44,717 bases of DNA, taken from assembly GCA_932521035.1 (NCBI GenBank), contig CAKOAU010000004.1, positions 1 through 44,717 of the forward strand, in the 5' to 3' direction. The translations under genes were made by a program, and so were the position numbers. The first letter of the stretch is position 1; the number at the start of each line of letters is the position of its first letter. This DNA comes from Oscheius dolichura (taxonomy: Eukaryota > Nematoda > Chromadorea > Rhabditida > Rhabditidae). Below are positions 11,201 to 25,123 of the stretch, piece after piece. Below the pieces are notes generated by a model, which was given only the letters and a program-made list of their open reading frames with translations, was not told where the DNA came from and did no database searches.

Positions 11201-14200
11201 GTACTGGCCTGTTCAAATTTCCCAAGAGATTTGTATTGGCTTACCCCCTATTTTTGGACTATAATAGTTTTTGGGCTATAAAACGCTATTCGGTCAGCGA
11301 ACCCTATTCGATCTTGGATTATTCGTACTCTACTCGTCGAGCTCTACAAGAAGAGTGGTCGAACGTTCTCCAATGATTAGGCTTTTATTCCGTACTGGCC
11401 TGTTCAAATTGCCCAAGAGATTTGTATTGGCTTACCCCCTATTTTTGGACTATAATAGTTTTTGGGCTATAAAACGCTATTCGGTCAGCGAACCTTATTC
11501 GATCTTGGATTATTCGTACTCTACTCGTCGAGCTCTACAAGAAGAGTGGTCGAACGTTCTCCAATGATTAGGCTTTTATTCCGTACTGGCCTGTTCAAAT
11601 TGCCCAAGAGTTTTGTATTGGCTTAACTCTTGGTTTATGATCTAGGTGCCATAACGTGGCTCAAACGCGTCCTCCTGTGACGGGAGCTGGTTTTTTAGAC
11701 TCAGCTCGATGAGGCGGTTCGAATGAGCACAAATTCGGACCTCCTACCCTCTTTTCCAAAAACTGCCCCGTATTACTGTACCTTTTTCTGGATTATAATA
11801 GTTTTTGGGCTATAAAACGCTATTCGGTCAGACAACCCTATTAGCTCTGTGGGTATTCGTACTCTACTCGTCGAGCTCTACAAGAAGAGTGGTCGAACGT
11901 TCTCCAATGATTAGGCTTTTATTCCGTACTGGCCTGTTCAAATTGCCCAAGAGATTTGTATTGGCTTACCCCCTATTTTTGGACTATAATAGTTTTTGGG
12001 CTATAAAACGCTATTCGGTCAGCAAACCCTATTCGATCCTGGATTATTCGTACTCTACTCGTCGAGCTGTACAAGAGGAGTGGTCGAACGTTCTCCAATC
12101 ATTAGGCTTTTATTCCGTACTGGCCTGTTCAAATTGCCCAAGAGATTTGTATTGGCTTACCCCCTATTTTTGGACTATAATAGTTTTTGGGCTATAAAAC
12201 GCTATTCGGTCAGCGAACCTTATTCGATCTTGGATTATTCGTACTCTACTCGTCGAGCTCTACAAGAAGAGTGGTCGAACGTTCTCCAATGATTAGGCTT
12301 TTATTCCGTACTGGCCTGTTCAAATTGCCCAAGAGTTTTGTATTGGCTTAACTCTTGGTTTATGATCTAGGTGCCATAACGTGGCTCAAACGCGTCCTCC
12401 TGTGACGGGAGCTGGTTTTTTAGACTCAGCTCGATGAGGCGGTTCGAATGAGCACAAATTCGGACCTCCTACCCTCTTTTCCAAAAACTGCCCCGTATTA
12501 CTGTACCTTTTTCTGGATTATAATAGTTTTTGGGCTATAAAACGCTATTCGGTCAGACAACCCTATTAGCTCTGTGGGTATTCGTACTCTACTCGTCGAG
12601 CTCTACAAGAAGAGTGGTCGAACGTTCTCCAATGATTAGGCTTTTATTCCGTACTGGCCTGTTCAAATTGCCCAAGAGATTTGTATTGGCTTACCCCCTA
12701 TTTTTGGACTATAATAGTTTTTGGGCTATAAAACGCTATTCGGTCAGCAAACCCTATTCGATCCTGGATTATTCGTACTCTACTCGTCGAGCTGTACAAG
12801 AGGAGTGGTCGAACGTTCTCCAATCATTAGGCTTTTATTCCGTACTGGCCTGTTCAAATTGCCCAAGAGATTTGTATTGGCTTACCCCCTATTTTTGGAC
12901 TATAATAGTTTTTGGGCTATAAAACGCTATTCGGTCAGCGAACCTTATTCGATCTTGGATTATTCGTACTCTACTCGTCGAGCTCTACAAGAAGAGTGGT
13001 CGAACGTTCTCCAATGATTAGGCTTTTATTCCGTACTGGCCTGTTCAAATTGCCCAAGAGTTTTGTATTGGCTTAACTCTTGGTTTATGATCTAGGTGCC
13101 ATAACGTGGCTCAAACGCGTCCTCCTGTGACGGGAGCTGGTTTTTTAGACTCAGCTCGATGAGGGGGTTCGAATGAGCACAAATTCGGACCTCCTACCCT
13201 CTTTTCCAAAAACTGCCCCGTATTACTGTACCTTTTTCTGGATTATAATAGTTTTTGGGCTATAAAACGCTATTCGGTCAGACAACCCTATTAGCTCTGT
13301 GGGTATTCGTACTCTACTCGTCGAGCTCTACAAGAAGAGTGGTCGAACGTTCTCCAATGATTAGGCTTTTATTCCGTACTGGCCTGTTCAAATTTCCCAA
13401 GAGATTTGTATTGGCTTACCCCCTATTTTTGGACTATAATAGTTTTTGGGCTATAAAACGCTATTCGGTCAGCGAACCCTATTCGATCTTGGATTATTCG
13501 TACTCTACTCGTCGAGCTCTACAAGAAGAGTGGTCGAACGTTCTCCAATCATTAGGCTTTTATTCCGTACTGGCCTGTTCAAATTGCCCAAGAGTTTTGT
13601 ATTGGCTTAACTCTTGGTTTATGATCTAGGTGCCATAACGTGGCTCAAACGCGTCCTCCTGTGACGGGAGCTGGTTTTTTAGACTCAGCTCGATGAGGCG
13701 GTTCGAATGAGCACAAATTCGGACCTCCTACCCTCTTTTCCAAAAACTGCCCCGTATTACTGTACCTTTTTCTGGATTATAATAGTTTTTGGGCTATAAA
13801 ACGCTATTCGGTCAGACAACCCTATTAGCTCTGTGGGTATTCGTACTCTACTCGTCGAGCTCTACAAGAAGAGTGGTCGAACGTTCTCCAATGATTAGGC
13901 TTTTATTCCGTACTGGCCTGTTCAAATTGCCCAAGAGATTTGTATTGGCTTACCCCCTATTTTTGGACTATAATAGTTTTTGGGCTATAAAACGCTATTC
14001 GGTCAGCGAACCCTATTCGATCTTGGATTATTCGTACTCTACTCGTCGAGCTCTACAAGAAGAGTGGTCGAACGTTCTCCAATGATTAGGCTTTTATTCC
14101 GTACTGGCCTGTTCAAATTGCCCAAGAGATTTGTATTGGCTTACCCCCTATTTTTGGACTATAATAGTTTTTGGGCTATAAAACGCTATTCGGTCAGCAA

Positions 14201-16688
14201 ACCCTATTCGATCCTGGATTATTCGTACTCTACTCGTCGAGCTGTACAAGAGGAGTGGTCGAACGTTCTCCAATCATTAGGCTTTTATTCCGTACTGGCC
14301 TGTTCAAATTGCCCAAGAGATTTGTATTGGCTTACCCCCTATTTTTGGACTATAATAGTTTTTGGGCTATAAAACGCTATTCGGTCAGCGAACCTTATTC
14401 GATCTTGGATTATTCGTACTCTACTCGTCGAGCTCTACAAGAAGAGTGGTCGAACGTTCTCCAATGATTAGGCTTTTATTCCGTACTGGCCTGTTCAAAT
14501 TGCCCAAGAGTTTTGTATTGGCTTAACTCTTGGTTTATGATCTAGGTGCCATAACGTGGCTCAAACGCGTCCTCCTGTGACGGGAGCTGGTTTTTTAGAC
14601 TCAGCTCGATGAGGCGGTTCGAATGAGCACAAATTCGGACCTCCTACCCTCTTTTCCAAAAACTGCCCCGTATTACTGTACCTTTTTCTGGATTATAATA
14701 GTTTTTGGGCTATAAAACGCTATTCGGTCAGACAACCCTATTAGCTCTGTGGGTATTCGTACTCTACTCGTCGAGCTCTACAAGAAGAGTGGTCGAACGT
14801 TCTCCAATGATTAGGCTTTTATTCCGTACTGGCCTGTTCAAATTTCCCAAGAGATTTGTATTGGCTTACCCCCTATTTTTGGACTATAATAGTTTTTGGG
14901 CTATAAAACGCTATTCGGTCAGCGAACCCTATTCGATCTTGGATTATTCGTACTCTACTCGTCGAGCTCTACAAGAAGAGTGGTCGAACGTTCTCCAATC
15001 ATTAGGCTTTTATTCCGTACTGGCCTGTTCAAATTGCCCAAGAGTTTTGTATTGGCTTAACTCTTGGTTTATGATCTAGGTGCCATAACGTGGCTCAAAC
15101 GCGTCCTCCTGTGACGGGAGCTGGTTTTTTAGACTCAGCTCGATGAGGCGGTTCGAATGAGCACAAATTCGGACCTCCTACCCTCTTTTCCAAAAACTGC
15201 CCCGTATTACTGTACCTTTTTCTGGATTATAATAGTTTTTGGGCTATAAAACGCTATTCGGTCAGACAACCCTATTAGCTCTGTGGGTATTCGTACTCTA
15301 CTCGTCGAGCTCTACAAGAAGAGTGGTCGAACGTTCTCCAATGATTAGGCTTTTATTCCGTACTGGCCTGTTCAAATTTCCCAAGAGATTTGTATTGGCT
15401 TACCCCCTATTTTTGGACTATAATAGTTTTTGGGCTATAAAACGCTATTCGGTCAGCGAACCCTATTCGATCTTGGATTATTCGTACTCTACTCGTCGAG
15501 CTCTACAAGAAGAGTGGTCGAACGTTCTCCAATCATTAGGCTTTTATTCCGTACTGGCCTGTTCAAATTGCCCAAGAGTTTTGTATTGGCTTAACTCTTG
15601 GTTTATGATCTAGGTGCCATAACGTGGCTCAAACGCGTCCTCCTGTGACGGGAGCTGGTTTTTTAGACTCAGCTCGATGAGGCGGTTCGAATGAGCACAA
15701 ATTCGGACCTCCTACCCTCTTTTCCAAAAACTGCCCCGTATTACTGTACCTTTTTCTGGATTATAATAGTTTTTGGGCTATAAAACGCTATTCGGTCAGA
15801 CAACCCTATTAGCTCTGTGGGTATTCGTACTCTACTCGTCGAGCTCTACAAGAAGAGTGGTCGAACGTTCTCCAATGATTAGGCTTTTATTCCGTACTGG
15901 CCTGTTCAAATTGCCCAAGAGATTTGTATTGGCTTACCCCCTATTTTTGGACTATAATAGTTTTTGGGCTATAAAACGCTATTCGGTCAGCGAACCCTAT
16001 TCGATCTTGGATTATTCGTACTCTACTCGTCGAGCTCTACAAGAAGAGTGGTCGAACGTTCTCCAATGATTAGGCTTTTATTCCGTACTGGCCTGTTCAA
16101 ATTGCCCAAGAGATTTGTATTGGCTTACCCCCTATTTTTGGACTATAATAGTTTTTGGGCTATAAAACGCTATTCGGTCAGCGAACCCTAGTCGATCCTG
16201 GATTACTCGTACTCTACTCGTCGAGCTCTACAAGAGGAGTGGTCGAACGTTCTCCAATCATTAGGCTTTTATTCCGTACTGGCCTGTTCAAATTGCCCAA
16301 GAGATTTGTATTGGCTTACCCCCTATTTTTGGATTATAATAGTTTTTGGGCTATAAAACGCTATTCGGTCAGCGAACCTTATTCGATCTTGGATTATTCG
16401 TACTCTACTCGTCGAGCTCTACAAGAAGAGTGGTCGAACGTTCTCCAATGATTAGGCTTTTATTCCGTACTGGCCTGTTCAAATTGCCCAAGAGTTTTGT
16501 ATTGGCTTAACTCTTGGTTTATGATCTAGGTGCCATAACGTGGCTCAAACGCGTCCTCCTGTGACGGGAGCTGGTTTTTTAGACTCAGCTCGATGAGGCG
16601 GTTCGAATGAGCACAAATTCGGACCTCCTACACTCTTTTCCAAAAACTGCCCCGTATTACTGTACCTTTTTCTGGATTATAATAGTTT

Positions 16689-19600
16689 TTGGGCTATAAA
16701 ACGCTATTCGGTCAGACAACCCTATTAGCTCTGTGGGTATTCGTACTCTACTCGTCGAGCTCTACAAGAAGAGTGGTCGAACGTTCTCCAATGATTAGGC
16801 TTTTATTCCGTACTGGCCTGTTCAAATTGCCCAAGAGATTTGTATTGGCTTACCCCCTATTTTTGGACTATAATAGTTTTTGGGCTATAAAACGCTATTC
16901 GGTCAGACAACCCTATTAGCTCTGTGGGTATTCGTACTCTACTCGTCGAGCTCTACAAGAAGAGTGGTCGAACGTTCTCCAATGATTAGGCTTTTATTCC
17001 GTACTGGCCTGTTCAAATTTCCCAAGAGATTTGTATTGGCTTACCCCCTATTTTTGGACTATAATAGTTTTTGGGCTATAAAACGCTATTCGGTCAGCGA
17101 ACCTTATTCGATCTTGGATTATTCGTACTCTACTCGTCGAGCTCTACAAGAAGAGTGGTCGAACGTTCTCCAATGATTAGGCTTTTATTCCGTACTGGCC
17201 TGTTCAAATTTCCCAAGAGATTTGTATTGGCTTACCCCCTATTTTTGGACTATAATAGTTTTTGGGCTATAAAACGCTATTCGGTCAGCGAACCTTATTC
17301 GATCTTGGATTATTCGTACTCTACTCGTCGAGCTCTACAAGAAGAGTGGTCGAACGTTCTCCAATGATTAGGCTTTTATTCCGTACTGGCCTGTTCAAAT
17401 TGCCCAAGAGTTTTGTATTGGCTTAACTCTTGGTTTATGATCTAGGTGCCATAACGTGGCTCAAACGCGTCCTCCTGTGACGGGAGCTGGTTTTTTAGAC
17501 TCAGCTCGATGAGGCGGTTCGAATGAGCACAAATTCGGACCTCCTACCCTCTTTTCCAAAAACTGCCCCGTATTACTGTACCTTTTTCTGGATTATAATA
17601 GTTTTTGGGCTATAAAACGCTATTCGGTCAGCGAACCCTATTAGCTCTGTGGGTATTCGTACTCTACTCGTCGAGCTCTACAAGAAGAGTGGTCGAACGT
17701 TCTCCAATGATTAGGCTTTTATTCCGTACTGGCCTGTTCAAATTGCCCAAGAGATTTGTATTGGCTTACCCCCTATTTTTGGACTATAATAGTTTTTGGG
17801 CTATAAAACGCTATTCGGTCAGACAACCCTATTAGCTCTGTGGGTATTCGTACTCTACTCGTCGAGCTCTACAAGAAGAGTGGTCGAACGTTCTCCAATG
17901 ATTAGGCTTTTATTCCGTACTGGCCTGTTCAAATTGCCCAAGAGATTTGTATTGGCTTACCCCCTATTTTTGGACTATAATAGTTTTTGGGCTATAAAAC
18001 GCTATTCGGTCAGCGAACCCTATTCGATCTTGGATTATTCGTACTCTACTCGTCGAGCTCTACAAGAAGAGTGGTCGAACGTTCTCCAATCATTAGGCTT
18101 TTATTCCGTACTGGCCTGTTCAAATTGCCCAAGAGATTTGTATTGGCTTACCCCCTATTTTTGGACTATAATAGTTTTTGGGCTATAAAACGCTATTCGG
18201 TCAGCGAACCCTAGTCGATCCTGGATTACTCGTACTCTACTCGTCGAGCTCTACAAGAGGAGTGGTCGAACGTTCTCCAATCATTAGGCTTTTATTCCGT
18301 ACTGGCCTGTTCAAATTGCCCAAGAGATTTGTATTGGCTTACCCCCTATTTTTGGATTATAATAGTTTTTGGGCTATAAAACGCTATTCGGTCAGCGAAC
18401 CTTATTCGATCTTGGATTATTCGTACTCTACTCGTCGAGCTCTACAAGAAGAGTGGTCGAACGTTCTCCAATGATTAGGCTTTTATTCCGTACTGGCCTG
18501 TTCAAATTGCCCAAGAGTTTTGTATTGGCTTAACTCTTGGTTTATGATCTAGGTGCCATAACGTGGCTCAAACGCGTCCTCCTGTGACGGGAGCTGGTTT
18601 TTTAGACTCAGCTCGATGAGGCGGTTCGAATGAGCACAAATTCGGACCTCCTACCCTCTTTTCCAAAAACTGCCCCGTATTACTGTACCTTTTTCTGGAT
18701 TATAATAGTTTTTGGGCTATAAAACGCTATTCGGTCAGACAACCCTATTAGCTCTGTGGGTATTCGTACTCTACTCGTCGAGCTCTACAAGAAGAGTGGT
18801 CGAACGTTCTCCAATGATTAGGCTTTTATTCCGTACTGGCCTGTTCAAATTGCCCAAGAGATTTGTATTGGCTTACCCCCTATTTTTGGACTATAATAGT
18901 TTTTGGGCTATAAAACGCTATTCGGTCAGCGAACCCTATTCGATCTTGGATTATTCGTACTCTACTCGTCGAGCTCTACAAGAAGAGTGGTCGAACGTTC
19001 TCCAATGATTAGGCTTTTATTCCGTACTGGCCTGTTCAAATTGCCCAAGAGATTTGTATTGGCTTACCCCCTATTTTTGGACTATAATAGTTTTTGGGCT
19101 ATAAAACGCTATTCGGTCAGCGAACCCTAGTCGATCCTGGATTACTCGTACTCTACTCGTCGAGCTCTACAAGAGGAGTAGTCGAACGTTCTCCAATCAT
19201 TAGGCTTTTATTCCGTACTGGCCTGTTCAAATTGCCCAAGAGATTTGTATTGGCTTACCCCCTATTTTTGGATTATAATAGTTTTTGGGCTATAAAACGC
19301 TATTCGGTCAGCGAACCTTATTCGATCTTGGATTATTCGTACTCTACTCGTCGAGCTCTACAAGAAGAGTGGTCGAACGTTCTCCAATGATTAGGCTTTT
19401 ATTCCGTACTGGCCTGTTCAAATTGCCCAAGAGTTTTGTATTGGCTTAACTCTTGGTTTATGATCTAGGTGCCATAACGTGGCTCAAACGCGTCCTCCTG
19501 TGACGGGAGCTGGTTTTTTAGACTCAGCTCGATGAGGCGGTTCGAATGAGCACAAATTCGGACCTCCTACACTCTTTTCCAAAAACTGCCCCGTATTACT

Positions 19601-22600
19601 GTACCTTTTTCTGGATTATAATAGTTTTTGGGCTATAAAACGCTATTCGGTCAGACAACCCTATTAGCTCTGTGGGTATTCGTACTCTACTCGTCGAGCT
19701 CTACAAGAAGAGTGGTCGAACGTTCTCCAATGATTAGGCTTTTATTCCGTACTGGCCTGTTCAAATTGCCCAAGAGATTTGTATTGGCTTACCCCCTATT
19801 TTTGGACTATAATAGTTTTTGGGCTATAAAACGCTATTCGGTCAGACAACCCTATTAGCTCTGTGGGTATTCGTACTCTACTCGTCGAGCTCTACAAGAA
19901 GAGTGGTCGAACGTTCTCCAATGATTAGGCTTTTATTCCGTACTGGCCTGTTCAAATTGCCCAAGAGATTTGTATTGGCTTACCCCCTATTTTTGGACTA
20001 TAATAGTTTTTGGGCTATAAAACGCTATTCGGTCAGCGAACCCTATTCGATCTTGGATTATTCGTACTCTACTCGTCGAGCTCTACAAGAAGAGTGGTCG
20101 AACGTTCTCCAATGATTAGGCTTTTATTCCGTACTGGCCTGTTCAAATTGCCCAAGAGATTTGTATTGGCTTACCCCCTATTTTTGGACTATAATAGTTT
20201 TTGGGCTATAAAACGCTATTCGGTCAGCGAACCCTAGTCGATCCTGGATTACTCGTACTCTACTCGTCGAGCTCTACAAGAGGAGTGGTCGAACGTTCTC
20301 CAATCATTAGGCTTTTATTCCGTACTGGCCTGTTCAAATTGCCCAAGAGATTTGTATTGGCTTACCCCCTATTTTTGGATTATGATAGTTTTTGGGCTAT
20401 AAAACGCTATTCGGTCAGCGAACCTTATTCGATCTTGGATTATTCGTACTCTACTCGTCGAGCTCTACAAGAAGAGTGGTCGAACGTTCTCCAATGATTA
20501 GGCTTTTATTCCGTACTGGCCTGTTCAAATTGCCCAAGAGTTTTGTATTGGCTTAACTCTTGGTTTATGATCTAGGTGCCATAACGTGGCTCAAACGCGT
20601 CCTCCTGTGACGGGAGCTGGTTTTTTAGACGCAGCTCGATGAGGCGGTTCGAATGAGCACAAATTCGGACCTCCTACACTCTTTTCCAAAAACTGCCCCG
20701 TATTACTGTACCTTTTTCTGGATTATAATAGTTTTTGGGCTATAAAACGCTATTCGGTCAGACAACCCTATTAGCTCTGTGGGTATTCGTACTCTACTCG
20801 TCGAGCTCTACAAGAAGAGTGGTCGAACGTTCTCCAATGATTAGGCTTTTATTCCGTACTGGCCTGTTCAAATTGCCCAAGAGATTTGTATTGGCTTACC
20901 CCCTATTTTTGGACTATAATAGTTTTTGGGCTATAAAACGCTATTCGGTCAGACAACCCTATTAGCTCTGTGGGTATTCGTACTCTACTCGTCGAGCTCT
21001 ACAAGAAGAGTGGTCGAACGTTCTCCAATGATTAGGCTTTTATTCCGTACTGGCCTGTTCAAATTGCCCAAGAGTTTTGTATTGGCTTAACTCTTGGTTT
21101 ATGATCTAGGTGCCATAACGTGGCTCAAACGCGTCCTCCTGTGACGGGAGCTGGTTTTTTAGACTCAGCTCGATGAGGCGGTTCGAATGAGCACAAATTC
21201 GGACCTCCTACACTCTTTTCCAAAAACTGCCCCGTATTACTGTACCTTTTTCTGGATTATAATAGTTTTTGGGCTATAAAACGCTATTCGGTCAGACAAC
21301 CCTATTAGCTCTGTGGGTATTCGTACTCTACTCGTCGAGCTCTACAAGAAGAGTGGTCGAACGTTCTCCAATGATTAGGCTTTTATTCCGTACTGGCCTG
21401 TTCAAATTGCCCAAGAGATTTGTATTGGCTTACCCCCTATTTTTGGACTATAATAGTTTTTGGGCTATAAAACGCTATTCGGTCAGACAACCCTATTAGC
21501 TCTGTGGGTATTCGTACTCTACTCGTCGAGCTCTACAAGAAGAGTGGTCGAACGTTCTCCAATGATTAGGCTTTTATTCCGTACTGGCCTGTTCAAATTG
21601 CCCAAGAGATTTGTATTGGCTTACCCCCTATTTTTGGACTATAATAGTTTTTGGGCTATAAAACGCTATTCGGTCAGCGAACCCTATTCGATCTTGGATT
21701 ATTCGTACTCTACTCGTCGAGCTCTACAAGAAGAGTGGTCGAACGTTCTCCAATCATTAGGCTTTTATTCCGTACTGGCCTGTTCAAATTGCCCAAGAGA
21801 TTTGTATTGGCTTACCCCCTATTTTTGGATTATAATAGTTTTTGGGCTATAAAACGCTATTCGGTCAGCGAACCTTATTCGATCTTGGATTATTCGTACT
21901 CTACTCGTCGAGCTCTACAAGAAGAGTGGTCGAACGTTCTCCAATGATTAGGCTTTTATTCCGTACTGGCCTGTTCAAATTGCCCAAGAGTTTTGTATTG
22001 GCTTAACTCTTGGTTTATGATCTAGGTGCCATAACGTGGCTCAAACGCGTCCTCCTGTGACGGGAGCTGGTTTTTTAGACTCAGCTCGATGAGGCGGTTC
22101 GAATGAGCACAAATTCGGACCTCCTACACTCTTTTCCAAAAACTGCCCCGTATTACTGTACCTTTTTCTGGATTATAATAGTTTTTGGGCTATAAAACGC
22201 TATTCGGTCAGACAACCCTATTAGCTCTGTGGGTATTCGTACTCTACTCGTCGAGCTCTACAAGAAGAGTGGTCGAACGTTCTCCAATGATTAGGCTTTT
22301 ATTCCGTACTGGCCTGTTCAAATTGCCCAAGAGATTTGTATTGGCTTACCCCCTATTTTTGGACTATAATAGTTTTTGGGCTATAAAACGCTATTCGGTC
22401 AGACAACCCTATTAGCTCTGTGGGTATTCGTACTCTACTCGTCGAGCTCTACAAGAAGAGTGGTCGAACGTTCTCCAATGATTAGGCTTTTATTCCGTAC
22501 TGGCCTGTTCAAATTTCCCAAGAGATTTGTATTGGCTTACCCCCTATTTTTGGACTATAATAGTTTTTGGGCTATAAAACGCTATTCGGTCAGCGAACCT

Positions 22601-25123
22601 TATTCGATCTTGGATTATTCGTACTCTACTCGTCGAGCTCTACAAGAAGAGTGGTCGAACGTTCTCCAATGATTAGGCTTTTATTCCGTACTGGCCTGTT
22701 CAAATTGCCCAAGAGATTTGTATTGGCTTACCCCCTATTTTTGGACTATAATAGTTTTTGGGCTATAAAACGCTATTCGGTCAGACAACCCTATTAGCTC
22801 TGTGGGTATTCGTACTCTACTCGTCGAGCTCTACAAGAAGAGTGGTCGAACGTTCTCCAATGATTAGGCTTTTATTCCGTACTGGCCTGTTCAAATTGCC
22901 CAAGAGATTTGTATTGGCTTACCCCCTATTTTTGGACTATAATAGTTTTTGGGCTATAAAACGCTATTCGGTCAGCGAACCCTATTCGATCTTGGATTAT
23001 TCGTACTCTACTCGTCGAGCTCTACAAGAAGAGTGGTCGAACGTTCTCCAATCATTAGGCTTTTATTCCGTACTGGCCTGTTCAAATTGCCCAAGAGATT
23101 TGTATTGGCTTACCCCCTATTTTTGGATTATAATAGTTTTTGGGCTATAAAACGCTATTCGGTCAGCGAACCTTATTCGATCTTGGATTATTCGTACTCT
23201 ACTCGTCGAGCTCTACAAGAAGAGTGGTCGAACGTTCTCCAATGATTAGGCTTTTATTCCGTACTGGCCTGTTCAAATTGCCCAAGAGTTTTGTATTGGC
23301 TTAACTCTTGGTTTATGATCTAGGTGCCATAACGTGGCTCAAACGCGTCCTCCTGTGACGGGAGCTGGTTTTTTAGACTTAGCTCGATGAGGCGGTTCGA
23401 ATGAGCACAAATTCGGACCTCCTACACTCTTTTCCAAAAACTGCCCCGTATTACTGTACCTTTTTCTGGATTATAATAGTTTTTGGGCTATAAAACGCTA
23501 TTCGGTCAGACAACCCTATTAGCTCTGTGGGTATTCGTACTCTACTCGTCGAGCTCTACAAGAAGAGTGGTCGAACGTTCTCCAATGATTAGGCTTTTAT
23601 TCCGTACTGGCCTGTTCAAATTGCCCAAGAGATTTGTATTGGCTTACCCCCTATTTTTGGACTATAATAGTTTTTGGGCTATAAAACGCTATTCGGTCAG
23701 ACAACCCTATTAGCTCTGTGGGTATTCGTACTCTACTCGTCGAGCTCTACAAGAAGAGTGGTCGAACGTTCTCCAATGATTAGGCTTTTATTCCGTACTG
23801 GCCTGTTCAAATTTCCCAAGAGATTTGTATTGGCTTACCCCCTATTTTTGGACTATAATAGTTTTTGGGCTATAAAACGCTATTCGGTCAGCGAACCTTA
23901 TTCGATCTTGGATTATTCGTACTCTACTCGTCGAGCTCTACAAGAAGAGTGGTCGAACGTTCTCCAATGATTAGGCTTTTATTCCGTACTGGCCTGTTCA
24001 AATTGCCCAAGAGTTTTGTATTGGCTTAACTCTTGGTTTATGATCTAGGTGCCATAACGTGGCTCAAACGCGTCCTCCTGTGACGGGAGCTGGTTTTTTA
24101 GACTCAGCTCGATGAGGCGGTTCGAATGAGCACAAATTCGGACCTCCTACCCTCTTTTCCAAAAACTGCCCCGTATTACTGTACCTTTTTCTGGATTATA
24201 ATAGTTTTTGGGCTATAAAACGCTATTCGGTCAGCGAACCCTATTAGCTCTGTGGGTATTCGTACTCTACTCGTCGAGCTCTACAAGAAGAGTGGTCGAA
24301 CGTTCTCCAATGATTAGGCTTTTATTCCGTACTGGCCTGTTCAAATTGCCCAAGAGATTTGTATTGGCTTACCCCCTATTTTTGGACTATAATAGTTTTT
24401 GGGCTATAAAACGCTATTCGGTCAGACAACCCTATTAGCTCTGTGGGTATTCGTACTCTACTCGTCGAGCTCTACAAGAAGAGTGGTCGAACGTTCTCCA
24501 ATGATTAGGCTTTTATTCCGTACTGGCCTGTTCAAATTGCCCAAGAGATTTGTATTGGCTTACCCCCTATTTTTGGACTATAATAGTTTTTGGGCTATAA
24601 AACGCTATTCGGTCAGCGAACCCTATTCGATCTTGGATTATTCGTACTCTACTCGTCGAGCTCTACAAGAAGAGTGGTCGAACGTTCTCCAATCATTAGG
24701 CTTTTATTCCGTACTGGCCTGTTCAAATTGCCCAAGAGATTTGTATTGGCTTACCCCCTATTTTTGGACTATAATAGTTTTTGGGCTATAAAACGCTATT
24801 CGGTCAGCGAACCCTATTCGATCTTGGATTATTCGTACTCTACTCGTCGAGCTCTACAAGAAGAGTGGTCGAACGTTCTCCAATGATTAGGCTTTTATTC
24901 CGTACTGGCCTGTTCAAATTGCCCAAGAGTTTTGTATTGGCTTAACTCTTGGTTTATGATCTAGGTGCCATAACGTGGCTCAAACGCGTCCTCCTGTGAC
25001 GGGAGCTGGTTTTTTAGACTCAGCTCGATGAGGCGGTTCGAATGAGCACAAATTCGGACCTCCTACCCTCTTTTCCAAAAACTGCCCCGTATTACTGTAC
25101 CTTTTTCTGGATTATAATAGTTT
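16689..25123. repeat. Family 1 sector with displaced 6.6-kb copies and doubled post-insert monomers
   Basis: To the left of this sector the monomer starting GACAACCCTATTAGCTC occurs only directly after a long form. Here it also appears away from one, at 16880, 17796, 19819, 20926, 21460, 22376, 22758, 23674 and 24399. A mosaic monomer reading GCGAACCCTATTAGCTC occurs only at 17,605 and 24,208, exactly 6,603 bp apart, and its neighbours from 16,880 match those from 23,483. Monomers with CCCTAGTCGATCC recur at about 16.2, 18.2, 19.1, 20.2 and 26.1 kb. The sector is thus a patchwork of copied blocks rather than one clean duplication. Confidence 0.75.

Larger units (their letters stand above)
3639..13788. 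repeat. 5,075-bp tandem segmental duplication
   Basis: The block series 534, 725, 916, 916, 725, 725, 534 from 3,639 repeats from 8,714. Rare markers repeat at exactly 5,075 bp: TATTAAA in place of TATAAAA (about 4,371 and 9,446), GACCGGAG (4,775 and 9,850), GAGGGGGTTCG (8,090 and 13,165), and GAGCTGTAC in place of GAGCTCTAC (6,991 and 12,066; 7,716 and 12,791). The block series stops matching on both sides (725 versus 534 before, 534 versus 916 after). Breakpoints cannot be fixed more finely than one block. Confidence 0.88.
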
